From: an uncultured Flavobacterium sp.
GTDB taxonomy: Bacteria; Bacteroidota; Bacteroidia; Flavobacteriales; Flavobacteriaceae
NCBI RefSeq assembly: GCF_946479975.1
Contig: NZ_CAMLIX010000017.1
Location: 1 to 39,761, forward strand
DNA length: 39,761 nucleotides
Reading direction: 5' to 3'
Shown: positions 32,920 through 39,761 of the stretch, in pieces
How the letters are laid out: each line of letters opens with the position of its first letter
Position numbering within the stretch: position 1 is the first letter of the stretch
Made by a program: the position numbers and the translations under genes
The notes under the pieces: generated by a model
What the model saw: the letters and a program-made list of their open reading frames with translations, nothing else
Told to the model about the DNA's origin: nothing
The model's database searches: none

Positions 32920-33372
32920 ATGAAAAAAATAATTCTTTTTATCATTTTATCAATTACAGTTTCTTCCTGTGTGAGCTCAAAATCGACTTTAAAAAATGTT
33001 GATGACAATGCGCCAGATCTGGTTTTGAAAAAAGACAATACTTTTGTTATTACTCAATTTGCCAAGGACAAAAAGTACGGTTATGATCCTGATTATCCTG
33101 TCAATATATTTTTTCAAAATACTAATAATGAAACTTTAAACGAATCGCGTTTTCTTAATGCTTTGGCAGGACCAAATGGTGAAAAAATAACGTACACAAA
33201 ATTAGAAACCTGTTGTCCGTTTCCGACTAAAAGAAGTAATATGGGCGCTGGATTTCTAAATGTATATGAGTTGAAATGGGATGGACAAAAAAAGCCTGTA
33301 AAATTGTATTTAAACATTTATGAAAAAGGAATTTTAATGGTTCCAATCGGATTGAGATTGAAGCAGAATTAG
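32920..33372 (+). CDS. Conserved lipoprotein near kdsA
   Basis: This 150-residue protein has a lipoprotein signal (MKKIILFIILSITVSSC, Cys at residue 17) and a compact beta-rich domain with KKYGYDPDYPVNIFFQNT, LNALAGPNGEKITY and a CCPF cysteine pair. It has no KDO8P synthase motifs. I recall close Flavobacteriia homologues carrying the name 2-dehydro-3-deoxyphosphooctonate aldolase, which would be a naming error copied from neighbouring kdsA. Function is unknown; location is probably the outer membrane or periplasmic face. It starts 18 nt after the YhhN gene. Confidence 0.85.
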   Translation: MKKIILFIILSITVSSCVSSKSTLKNVDDNAPDLVLKKDNTFVITQFAKDKKYGYDPDYPVNIFFQNTNNETLNESRFLNALAGPNGEKITYTKLETCCPFPTKRSNMGAGFLNVYELKWDGQKKPVKLYLNIYEKGILMVPIGLRLKQN

Positions 33373-33393
33373 AAATTATGATTTAATTATTTT

Positions 33394-33900
33394 ATGAAAT
33401 ACTTCTTGATTTTTGCGATGCTAAATATATTCAATTATGGTTATTGCCAAAAAACGACCGTATTCAGAGACGAATTATTAAAAACATTCAAAAAAACAAT
33501 TGATCAAAATAGAAAAACAATAAATACTAATTCTAATCCTTGGTTCACGGACAATACTAATGGTAATTACTATAAAAATGATACTATAATTTTAAAAAAT
33601 GGAAAAAGTTATAACAGAGATTATTGTAAAATAATAAACTGGACTTTTTACAAAAAAGATGCCTTTATTATTGGATATGCAGATTATTGTGGTGAACCTC
33701 CCACTCAAAAAGTAATCAAACCTGAAAATTGGATCAATTTAAAATTATATAATTCAGCTGATGATTTAGTCTTAGAATTATACAATATGAATAAATTATT
33801 AGAAAAATTCAAGGTTATTTCTTTACAAAGAAATCAATCTGAATATAATAAAAATGAAGTAGATTATTTTTTAAAACTAGTTAGACTGAAGGTTTTATAA
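33394..33900 (+). CDS. Exported hypothetical protein
   Basis: This 168-residue protein has a signal peptide ending near residue 18 (NYGYCQ). The mature part is polar, rich in Asn and Lys, and AT-richer in codon use than its neighbours, with two Cys pairs candidates (NRDYCKI, YADYCGEPP) and a long helical tail. I recognise no family. The higher AT content could mean recent gain. It lies 21 nt after the lipoprotein gene and before a structured repeat. Confidence 0.7.
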   Translation: MKYFLIFAMLNIFNYGYCQKTTVFRDELLKTFKKTIDQNRKTINTNSNPWFTDNTNGNYYKNDTIILKNGKSYNRDYCKIINWTFYKKDAFIIGYADYCGEPPTQKVIKPENWINLKLYNSADDLVLELYNMNKLLEKFKVISLQRNQSEYNKNEVDYFLKLVRLKVL

Positions 33901-33951
33901 ATTATTACTAAGCCAGCAAATTAACTTAAATTATCGTAATTCCACTAAAGT

Positions 33952-34095
33952 TTAGCCCTGATAGCAGCGGAAATCCTTTTTTGAGAAAGCCTATTTTTTC
34001 TGGTCGTTGCAGAGCGACCAACGGAAGCTCCTGCAAGGATCTAGAAAAAAAGGATTTGGAGAAAAAGATTATAGCGGATAGCAGGATTGGCTTCA
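33952..34095. repeat. Structured flavobacterial element (Flavo-1-like?)
   Basis: The element opens TTAGCCCTGATAGCAGCGG and closes ATAGCGGATAGCAGGATTGG. Between them AAATCCTTTTTT (33971-33982) pairs with AAAAAAGGATTT (34046-34057), and the apex holds a small TGGTCG / CGACCA hairpin (34001-34006, 34015-34020). I remember this pattern as very common between genes in Flavobacteriia, and it may be the motif catalogued as Flavo-1 RNA; that link is from memory. No coding capacity. Confidence 0.75.
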
Positions 34096-34117
34096 TAAAA
34101 TAATCTTAAATCTTAAT

Positions 34118-34146
34118 CTGAAACTCATAAATCATGACTACCTTTG
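34118..34146 (+). promoter_or_regulatory. Promoter of kdsA
   Basis: TACCTTTG (34139-34146) is a perfect -7 box; CTG at 34118-34120, 18 nt upstream, is a weak -33. It lies just after an ATG at 34134 and 20 nt before the ATG at 34167, which decides the kdsA start. Confidence 0.7.
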
Positions 34147-34166
34147 CACTGTCAAAAAATCATATT

Positions 34167-34985
34167 ATGAACATACAACATATTCCTCAAATTAAGCATA
34201 CTGACAGCGGGAATTTCTTTTTATTGGCGGGGCCTTGTGCGATCGAAGGAGAAGAAATGGCGTTGAGAATTGCGGAAAAATTAGTTGGTATTACCGACAA
34301 TCTTCAGATTCCTTATGTATTTAAAGGATCTTTTAAAAAAGCAAACCGTTCTAGAATTGATAGTTTTTCTGGAATTGGTGACGAAAAAGCATTAAAAATC
34401 TTAAGAAAAGTTTCAGAGACTTTTCATATTCCGACTGTTACAGATATTCACACAAATGAAGATGCTGAAATGGCGGCGCAATATGTTGACGTTCTTCAAA
34501 TTCCTGCGTTCTTAGTGCGCCAGACTGATCTTGTTGTGGCTGCGGCTAATACTGGAAAAGTGGTTAACTTGAAAAAAGGACAATTTATGAGTCCGGAAAG
34601 CATGAAACACGCGGTTCAAAAAGTATTAGACTGTAATAATGAAAATGTTATGGTTACAGATCGTGGTACTATGTTTGGCTACCAAGACATGATTGTTGAT
34701 TTTAGAGGTATTCCTACTATGCAGCAATATGCTTCTACGGTTTTGGATGTTACTCACTCTTTGCAACAGCCAAATCAAACTGCTGGGGTTACAGGCGGAA
34801 GACCTGATATGATCGAAACGGTTGCAAAAGCTGGTATCGCTGTTGGTGTTGACGGTATTTTTATCGAAACCCATTTTGATCCTGCTAATGCAAAAAGTGA
34901 TGGTGCTAACATGCTTCATTTAGACTATTTTGAAGGTTTAATGACGAAGTTGGTTGCTATTAGAAAAACAGTTAACGCATTTTAA
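34167..34985 (+). CDS. kdsA: 3-deoxy-8-phosphooctulonate (KDO8P) synthase
   Basis: This 272-residue enzyme condenses phosphoenolpyruvate with arabinose 5-phosphate, the first step to Kdo for lipopolysaccharide. Motifs are LLAGPCAIEGEEMA, FKGSFKKANRSRI, TDIHTNEDA, VNLKKGQFMSPE, VTDRGTMFGYQDMIVDFRG, GGRPDMIE and IETHFDP. The Cys in AGPCAIE is where metal-independent enzymes such as E. coli KdsA carry Asn, so this should be the metal-dependent class. I start at ATG 34167: the upstream ATG at 34134 would place a perfect -7 box inside the coding sequence and add eleven residues not in the family. Confidence 0.96.
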   Translation: MNIQHIPQIKHTDSGNFFLLAGPCAIEGEEMALRIAEKLVGITDNLQIPYVFKGSFKKANRSRIDSFSGIGDEKALKILRKVSETFHIPTVTDIHTNEDAEMAAQYVDVLQIPAFLVRQTDLVVAAANTGKVVNLKKGQFMSPESMKHAVQKVLDCNNENVMVTDRGTMFGYQDMIVDFRGIPTMQQYASTVLDVTHSLQQPNQTAGVTGGRPDMIETVAKAGIAVGVDGIFIETHFDPANAKSDGANMLHLDYFEGLMTKLVAIRKTVNAF

Positions 34986-35004
34986 ATTTATAATACTAAG
35001 TTCT

Positions 35005-35910
35005 TTGAAAACAAAATTTTTATTTTTCGCTTTACTTGGACTTTCTTTAAGTGCTGTTGCGCAAGAAGAAATTCCGGTACAAAAATATACAGCTCATAAT
35101 AAAGGAAAATTCTTTGTTATGTGGGGCGGAAACAGAGAAAGTTACTCTAAATCTGATGTAAACTTTAGAGGTAAAGATTACAACTTTACAGTTGAAAATA
35201 TGGCAGCTCATGATAAACCAAAAGGCTGGCATGTTGATTATATTAATCCTGCGAATATGACTATTCCGCAAACGAATTTGAGATTGGGTTATTTCTTTAG
35301 CGATCATTACAGTGTAACAATTGGTGTTGATCACATGAAATATGTAATGGCACAAAATCAAATTGCAAATGTTAATGGAAACATCAATCTGCCTGCAGAT
35401 GATCCTGGTTCGATTTATAATGGAGAATACATTAACAGGCCTGTAGATATGTCTTTAAATGGTGCTAAAGAAGGTGGTTATGAAAAGGGTGTTGCGCAAG
35501 GAAATCCTCCAGCTTTTTTAATGTACGAACATACAGATGGTTTAAATTATGTCAATACGGAAGTAGCTAGATTTGACGATGTTTCGAAATGGTTTGGATT
35601 GCCAAATATTGATAAAGTTCAGATTAACTTGACTGAAGGTTTGGGTGCTGGAATTTTATATCCTAAAACCAACACTACTCTTTTAGGAAAAGAACGTCAT
35701 GATGATTTTCATGTTTCTGGTTATGGTGTTTCTGCAAAAGCTGGTCTAAATGTTACTTTTTTCAAACACTTCTACATTCAGGGAGAATTGAAAGGTGGTT
35801 ATATCAACATGCAGGATATTAAAACGACAACAAGTCCTGAGGATAAAGCTTCTCAGCACTTTACTTATTTCCAACGAATTATTGCTGTTGGAGGTATTTT
35901 TAGAATCTAA
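35005..35910 (+). CDS. Exported outer-membrane-type protein, probable TTG start
   Basis: This 302-residue protein begins, if TTG 35005 is used, with a clean signal peptide MKTKFLFFALLGLSLSAVAQ. The longest frame starts inside kdsA and gives an N-terminus without a normal signal. The mature protein alternates amphipathic strands (NLRLGYFFSDHYSVTIGVDH, GYGVSAKAGLNVTFFKHFY, FYIQGELKGGYINM) and ends in an aromatic-rich strand, so an outer membrane beta-barrel is likely. Function is unknown; members are usually hypothetical in Flavobacteriia. It is 19 nt after the kdsA stop codon and followed by a terminator. Confidence 0.82.
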   Translation: MKTKFLFFALLGLSLSAVAQEEIPVQKYTAHNKGKFFVMWGGNRESYSKSDVNFRGKDYNFTVENMAAHDKPKGWHVDYINPANMTIPQTNLRLGYFFSDHYSVTIGVDHMKYVMAQNQIANVNGNINLPADDPGSIYNGEYINRPVDMSLNGAKEGGYEKGVAQGNPPAFLMYEHTDGLNYVNTEVARFDDVSKWFGLPNIDKVQINLTEGLGAGILYPKTNTTLLGKERHDDFHVSGYGVSAKAGLNVTFFKHFYIQGELKGGYINMQDIKTTTSPEDKASQHFTYFQRIIAVGGIFRI

Positions 35911-35932
35911 TATTTCTTAAAAATATATTTAG

Positions 35933-35970
35933 AAAAATAGCTGTCATTTTATTTGGCAGCTATTTTTTTT
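35933..35970 (+). terminator. Terminator after the outer-membrane-type gene
   Basis: Arms AAAAATAGCTG (35933-35943) and CAGCTATTTTT (35957-35967) are perfect 11-bp inverted repeats, followed by T residues. Confidence 0.88.
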
Positions 35971-35993
35971 ATTATTTACTTTGCAACTCAAAG
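35953..35993 (+). promoter_or_regulatory. Promoter region of the YiiX-type gene with a CTTTG/CAAAG pair
   Basis: TTG-like bases near 35953 precede TTACTTTG (35976-35983), one base off TAnnTTTG. The -7 box flows into CTTTGCAACTCAAAG (35979-35993), whose ends are inverted repeats. A closely similar arrangement precedes the Coq4-like gene. Confidence 0.5.
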
Positions 35994-36011
35994 TACTTTA
36001 AATTTTACTTT

Positions 36012-36686
36012 ATGAAATCTAAAAAATATTTATTTCCGATAATCACTTTTATCTTAAGTTTTGCTTGTGCTCTATTTGTGGCTACAAAGATGTTTCCTAA
36101 TAATCCGTTTACTGGAAATAAGACAGAAAAAACTATTGCAAGTAAATTTAAAGATGGTGACGTAATTTTTCAGACTTCAGAATCGAAACAATGTGAGGCG
36201 GTTCGTATTGCGACTAAATCTAAATTCTCGCACTGCGGGATTATTTATGACATAAATGGAAAATGGTTTGTTTTTGAAGCCGTTCAGCCCGTAAAACTTA
36301 CACCGCTTGAAGATTGGATCAAACACGGAAAAGATAATAAATATGTGGTAAAAAGGTTAAAGGATGAAAGCGTTTTGAAACCTGAAGTTTTACAAAAAAT
36401 GAAAGAGTACAGTCAGCAGTTTGATGGCAAAGAATATGATGCTTATTTTGAATGGACAGATAACAGAATTTATTGTTCTGAGTTGGTTTGGAAGATTTAT
36501 AAGAATGTAGCTGGAATCGAATTATCGAAACTGCGTGAAATGAAAGAATTTAATTTAGAAGATCCAAGAGTTCAGAAGATCTTGAAAGAGCGTTACGGCA
36601 ATGCTATTCCGTTAGAGGAAAAAGTTGTTGCTCCTTCTGATCTTGCCGATTCTAATCTATTAAAAACTGTAATAGACACTTATTAA
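36012..36686 (+). CDS. YiiX/YebB-type permuted NlpC/P60 cysteine hydrolase
   Basis: This 224-residue protein has an N-terminal membrane or signal segment (about 7-28) and then a permuted papain-like domain. The catalytic His is in SKFSHCGIIYDINGKW (near 74) and the catalytic Cys in RIYCSELVWKIYKN (near 157), in the reversed order typical of the YiiX group. KDGDVIFQTS at the domain start is another family mark. Members cleave peptide or acyl amide bonds, and the substrate here is unknown. The N-terminal segment keeps it at the envelope. It has its own promoter and terminator. Confidence 0.92.
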   Translation: MKSKKYLFPIITFILSFACALFVATKMFPNNPFTGNKTEKTIASKFKDGDVIFQTSESKQCEAVRIATKSKFSHCGIIYDINGKWFVFEAVQPVKLTPLEDWIKHGKDNKYVVKRLKDESVLKPEVLQKMKEYSQQFDGKEYDAYFEWTDNRIYCSELVWKIYKNVAGIELSKLREMKEFNLEDPRVQKILKERYGNAIPLEEKVVAPSDLADSNLLKTVIDTY

Positions 36687-36693
36687 GACCTAT

Positions 36694-36726
36694 AAAAAGC
36701 TAGTCTGAAATTTTCTAGCTTTTTTA
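36694..36726 (+). terminator. Terminator after the YiiX-type gene
   Basis: Perfect 10-bp arms AAAAAGCTAG (36694-36703) and CTAGCTTTTT (36715-36724) with an 11-nt loop, ending in T. Confidence 0.9.
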
Positions 36727-36738
36727 TTTATTATTTCA

Positions 36739-36753
36739 CTTTGAATTTCAAAG
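36739..36753 (+). promoter_or_regulatory. Palindrome in the promoter of the Coq4-like gene
   Basis: CTTTGAATTTCAAAG is a perfect 7+1+7 palindrome overlapping a TCACTTTG -7-like box (two bases share with TAnnTTTG pattern altered at the second base). It lies 20 nt before the start codon, the same place as its counterpart at 35979-35993. Confidence 0.45.
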
Positions 36754-36772
36754 AACTTTTAAAAATATTTTT

Positions 36773-37225
36773 ATGAGAGATTATTTAATTGAAAAATTGT
36801 ATGAATGTTCTAAAAAGCCGTATCAAAAGTACTTCAAGAAAAATGAGCCTTGGAATATTGATAAATCAAATTTGATACATTATCCGAAGGAAAGTTTGGG
36901 TTATGGTTTGGGCCGTTTTCTTCATCAGAATCATTTTGATATTCAAGAAAAACTGGAGGATCACGACATAATTCATGTTCTAACAAATACTGGAGTTTCT
37001 GTTTATGAAGAAATTGGTATGCAGTATTATTTGTATGGAAACGGAAAGAGAAGTTTGTATTTGTACATGGTTATTTTATCTGGAACTATCTTTTATCCAA
37101 AGCGCATAAAGTATTTCATGAAGCAGTATAAAAGAGGCAAAAATGCGCTTCCGTACCATTATTTAGATTTTTCAAAAATGCTTTTGCTTCCGGTTCAAAA
37201 TATTCAGAAAACTTTTAATATTTAA
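36773..37225 (+). CDS. Coq4-like protein
   Basis: This 150-residue soluble protein resembles COQ4, an essential scaffold or decarboxylase-type protein of ubiquinone synthesis. The hallmark HDxxHx11E zinc motif is intact: HDIIHVLTNTGVSVYEE, residues about 63-79. LGYGLGRFLHQNHFD before it and the helical IFYPKRIKYFMKQYKRGKNA after it fit the family. Flavobacteriia normally make menaquinone, so a ubiquinone role is not expected and the function here is open. It is followed after 4 nt by the small membrane protein gene. Confidence 0.85.
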   Translation: MRDYLIEKLYECSKKPYQKYFKKNEPWNIDKSNLIHYPKESLGYGLGRFLHQNHFDIQEKLEDHDIIHVLTNTGVSVYEEIGMQYYLYGNGKRSLYLYMVILSGTIFYPKRIKYFMKQYKRGKNALPYHYLDFSKMLLLPVQNIQKTFNI

Positions 37226-37229
37226 AATT

Positions 37230-37535
37230 ATGAAAACGCTTAACGATAAACCTTTTCAAGAAAAAGAATCTATAGAACTAGCTATTGGCTCATTTGTAAT
37301 TAGTACTTTTTTACTGCTTCTGTATATTATTTCTAATGAAAGTACGACTGTTTTCGTAATTGCGTGGCCTTTTGCTTTAGGAGCAATTGTTCTCAATGCT
37401 ATTATGTTTATTCATTTAATGGATCGATTTATTCACCTTCCGCTGCAAAGAAGAGAAATTGGAATTAAAATCTTGATTCTGCTTTCCAACATTCCCATTG
37501 TATTTTTTTATTATTTGATTGTGATGAAATCTTGA
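37230..37535 (+). CDS. Small membrane protein co-transcribed with the Coq4-like gene
   Basis: This 101-residue protein has a polar N-terminus (about 15 residues), then three membrane segments: LAIGSFVISTFLLLLYIIS, FVIAWPFALGAIVLNAIMF and IKILILLSNIPIVFFYYLI. A basic loop (LQRREIGIK) sits between the second and third. I recognise no family. It starts 4 nt after the Coq4-like gene and surely shares its mRNA, so a joint membrane function is a fair guess. Confidence 0.85.
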   Translation: MKTLNDKPFQEKESIELAIGSFVISTFLLLLYIISNESTTVFVIAWPFALGAIVLNAIMFIHLMDRFIHLPLQRREIGIKILILLSNIPIVFFYYLIVMKS

Positions 37536-37542
37536 CATAAAA

Positions 37543-37569
37543 AAAGCCACAAGAAAAACTTGCGGCTTT
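37543..37569. terminator. Bidirectional terminator between convergent genes
   Basis: AAAGCCACAAG (37543-37553) and CTTGCGGCTTT (37559-37569) pair with one mismatch around a 5-nt loop. A-rich flanks on both sides allow termination of the plus-strand operon and of the M28 peptidase gene. Confidence 0.85.
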
Positions 37570-37587
37570 AAAATTTATTTAAAAATC

Positions 37588-38979
37588 TTAGTTTGCTTTT
37601 GGAATCTCGATTCCGTTTTGGTCTAATAAATACATTAATGTAGTCATTGTCGCTGCGCCCAACTCTAATTCTCTTTTATTAATGGCATCAAAAGTATCGT
37701 TTGCTGCGTGGTGATAATCAAAATAACGCTGCGAATCTGGCTTTAAACCTGCTTTTACAATCGCTTTAGACGTCAAATGACTAATATCTGAACCTGCGTG
37801 GCCAATTGTAAAACTGTGTACTAAATAAGGTTCAAAAAGATCTTTGTACGCTTGAATTTTCTTTAAGTTAGCATCATCAGCTTCAATTGAAAATCCGCGT
37901 GGAGAAAATCCGCCTGAATCGCTTTCTAAAGCAAAAATGTGGTTTTCGTTCTTTTGTTTTGAAACTTCTTCATATTTAGCTCCGCCTTTTCCGCCGTTTT
38001 CTTCATTCATAAATAAAACTACACGAATTGTATTTTTGGGTTTATAATTTAAATTTTTAAGTATTCTAAGTACTTCCATACTTTGCACTACTCCTGCTCC
38101 ATCATCATGAGAACCATCGGCTAAATCCCAAGAATCTAAGTGACCGCCAACAACCATAATATTGTCTGGATTTACGGTTCCTGTTAATTCTCCAATAACA
38201 TTATGCGACAATACATCTGGCAAAGTTTCGCAAGATTGTTTGAAATAAAATTTTAAAGCAGGATTTGCTTTTAAGCTTTTGCTCAACAACTCTGCTCCAT
38301 TTGTACTAATTGCAGCTGTTGGAATATATTGCTCTTTTGGAAGACTTCCGTAGCTTTGGGTTCCAGTATGCGGAAAATCGTCTAAACGTAAATTCATAGA
38401 ACGAACGATTGTTCCAACTGCACCTAATTTTGCAGCTTCTTGTGCGCCAGCATATCTTTGGTCAACACAAGCGCCGTAAGAAGTAAAAGTTTCTATATTT
38501 TCAGGATTCATTGGTCGGTTGTAGAACACAATTTTTCCTTTTACTTTATCTGCTCCTAATTCTGCCAATTCTTTTATTCCCTGTACTTCAATTATTTCTG
38601 CTGTAAGTCCAGTTTTTGCTGTTGCAACAGAACCTCCCAATGCACAAATTGGCACGGTAGTTTTTACTTTTCCATCTAAGATAAATGCTGTTTCTTTTTC
38701 GCCACGAACCCAGTGAGGCACCATAACTTCTTGCAAATATACTTTATCAAGTCCTAAACTTTCTAATTGTCTTTTGGTGTAATCTACAGCCAGTTCTGCG
38801 CCTTTAGAACCAGATAATCGGCTACCGATATCATTTGACAGATATTCTAACCAAGAATAACATTTTGCTTCGGTCAAGGCTTTTTTGTAAAATAATTTGA
38901 TGTTTTTTTCATCATTTGACTGTGCAAACAATGTCAATCCGTTTAAAACTAAAGCAGTTAAAAGAATCGTTTTTTTCAT
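37588..38979 (-). CDS. M28 family zinc peptidase, carboxypeptidase Q-like
   Basis: This 463-residue exported enzyme has a signal peptide MKKTILLTALVLNGLTLFAQ, a PA-type insert domain (about 120-270), and an M28 catalytic domain. Zinc ligands and catalytic residues appear in VVGGHLDSWDLADGSHDDGAG, VVLFMNEENGGKGGA, ALESDSGGFSPRGF and a late FDYHHAANDTFDAI. It resembles plasma glutamate carboxypeptidase, which trims dipeptides. I start at ATG 38979; an upstream in-frame ATG at 39093 lies near the preceding terminator and would add 38 residues before the signal peptide. Confidence 0.95.
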   Translation of the reverse strand: MKKTILLTALVLNGLTLFAQSNDEKNIKLFYKKALTEAKCYSWLEYLSNDIGSRLSGSKGAELAVDYTKRQLESLGLDKVYLQEVMVPHWVRGEKETAFILDGKVKTTVPICALGGSVATAKTGLTAEIIEVQGIKELAELGADKVKGKIVFYNRPMNPENIETFTSYGACVDQRYAGAQEAAKLGAVGTIVRSMNLRLDDFPHTGTQSYGSLPKEQYIPTAAISTNGAELLSKSLKANPALKFYFKQSCETLPDVLSHNVIGELTGTVNPDNIMVVGGHLDSWDLADGSHDDGAGVVQSMEVLRILKNLNYKPKNTIRVVLFMNEENGGKGGAKYEEVSKQKNENHIFALESDSGGFSPRGFSIEADDANLKKIQAYKDLFEPYLVHSFTIGHAGSDISHLTSKAIVKAGLKPDSQRYFDYHHAANDTFDAINKRELELGAATMTTLMYLLDQNGIEIPKAN

Positions 38980-39082
38980 AGTTTCTATAGTAATTTTTGG
39001 AGTTTCTTCAGCCAATGGCTTATTCACAAAGAAACAAAATTCTATACAGCTAAAGAGCATTTTCTTCAACCTTTTCTCAAAA

Positions 39083-39126
39083 AAAAGCTCCAATTACAAA
39101 TTCTTCAATTTGCAATCGGAGCTTTT
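39083..39126 (-). terminator. Terminator of the discoidin/FN3 gene
   Basis: Twenty-base arms (39083-39102 and 39107-39126, core AAAAGCTCC / GGAGCTTTT) pair with two mismatches around a 4-nt loop. On the minus strand T residues follow. It is 21 nt past the stop codon of the gene at 39147. Confidence 0.9.
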
Positions 39127-39146
39127 ACAGATTCTATAAATAAAGA

Positions 39147-39761
39147 TTATTTTACTTCGATAATTTTATTTTTTGTTCCAATACCATTTTCATTGAAAGG
39201 TTCGATTGTGAAATAATATTTTGTTCCCTTGTCTAAACCTCTAAAATCATACGTACTATCGCCGTAAACCATAATGCTGTTGTACAATTTATCTGGAGTA
39301 ATTCCGTAATAAATGTTGTAACCAATTGCATCTGCTTGTTTTTTCCACGAAATCATAGCATTTCTAGAATCGGTTTTATTTCTGTCAACTTTGAAAGAAG
39401 CAACCGCTTTTGGTTTTGCTGCTAATCCGTTTCCAAAAACTCTGAAATCTGAAATTGCAAATAATCCAGATGCATTATGTACGTTTACCATTTTGATATA
39501 ACGCGCTTTTATTGATTTTGTTAGTTCTACATAATCGTGAGGCGCATCTTTATCGTTTTTAGATTTATCAACTACCAAAGTCCATTTTTTTGCATCATCA
39601 GACATGAATATTTTATATTGGTAATAAATATCCATTGCCTTATTATATTGCGTCGCTTTATGGTCTGCATAATTAATTTGAAGCGCCCTTATTTCCATTT
39701 GTCTTCCTAAATCCATTTGAAGCCATTCGCCAGGATTACTCGTTTTTGCCGACCAATAGGT
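39147..39761 (-). CDS. C-terminal part of a discoidin (F5/8C) plus fibronectin III protein (5' end beyond window)
   Basis: The frame runs off the right edge, so at least 205 C-terminal residues are present. The window edge reads TYWSAKTSNPGEWLQMDLG, a core strand of F5/8 type C domains, followed by MEIRALQINYAD, YYQYKIFMSDDAKKWTLVVD and ARYIKMVNVHNASGLFAISDFRVFG. After a linker, residues about 120-205 form a fibronectin III domain (AMISWKKQADAIGYNIYYG, KGTKYYFTIEPFNENGIG). This tail is common on secreted glycoside hydrolases in Flavobacteriia, for example family 43, where it binds carbohydrate. The enzyme domain lies outside the window, so its identity is not shown. Confidence 0.88.
   Translation of the reverse strand, partial: TYWSAKTSNPGEWLQMDLGRQMEIRALQINYADHKATQYNKAMDIYYQYKIFMSDDAKKWTLVVDKSKNDKDAPHDYVELTKSIKARYIKMVNVHNASGLFAISDFRVFGNGLAAKPKAVASFKVDRNKTDSRNAMISWKKQADAIGYNIYYGITPDKLYNSIMVYGDSTYDFRGLDKGTKYYFTIEPFNENGIGTKNKIIEVK

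Overview
The window looks like chromosome of a Flavobacterium close to F. johnsoniae. The evidence is low GC, AT-rich spacers without Shine-Dalgarno sites, repeated TAnnTTTG -7 boxes with TTG about 19 nt upstream, signal peptides ending in Q, serine-rich lipoboxes, a JOHN-1-like B1 metallo-beta-lactamase, and typical Flavobacteriia gene neighbourhoods. No tRNA, rRNA, CRISPR array, phage or insertion sequence is visible.

Layout. 1-6961 (minus) is the N-terminal part, at least 2,320 residues, of a giant Ig-repeat surface protein that runs off the left edge. 6962-8088 is an AT-rich spacer. 8089-9845 (minus) holds a small conserved protein and the rpsF-rpsR-rplI ribosomal operon, divergent from a LytTR response regulator at 10023. 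10738-16251 (minus) is a tight operon, nadC-yihY-DUF2147-B1 beta-lactamase-priA. 16599-22466 (plus) carries alkC (flanked by two direct repeats), pirin-OsmC-GNAT, a secreted adenosine deaminase, a small monooxygenase-like protein and rlmH. A lipoprotein gene and folP follow on minus. From 24331 to 30876 (plus) lies a DUF1599 - DoxX/MauE-type membrane protein - two unknown envelope genes - TlpA - tpiA - prmA - clpS series. 30941-33900 holds an AGMO-like fatty acid hydroxylase that appears split by a one-base frameshift, a YhhN (lysoplasmalogenase family) gene and two exported hypotheticals. kdsA and an outer-membrane-type protein follow, then a YiiX-type cysteine hydrolase, a Coq4-like protein and a small membrane protein. 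An M28 peptidase and the C-terminal end of a discoidin/FN3 protein close the window on minus.

How the genes relate. Most are housekeeping or envelope genes. The less ordinary parts are the giant adhesin with a recurring unnamed domain alternating with Ig-like domains, the AGMO-like plus YhhN pair that suggests ether-lipid breakdown, and the Coq4-like gene in a lineage expected to use menaquinone. The spacers also hold at least seven distinct palindromic repeat types. One, about 150 bp, is present three times, and one near kdsA resembles an abundant structured flavobacterial element. Several gene starts were moved from the longest ORF: rlmH, DoxX, tlpA, kdsA, the M28 peptidase, and a likely TTG start after kdsA.
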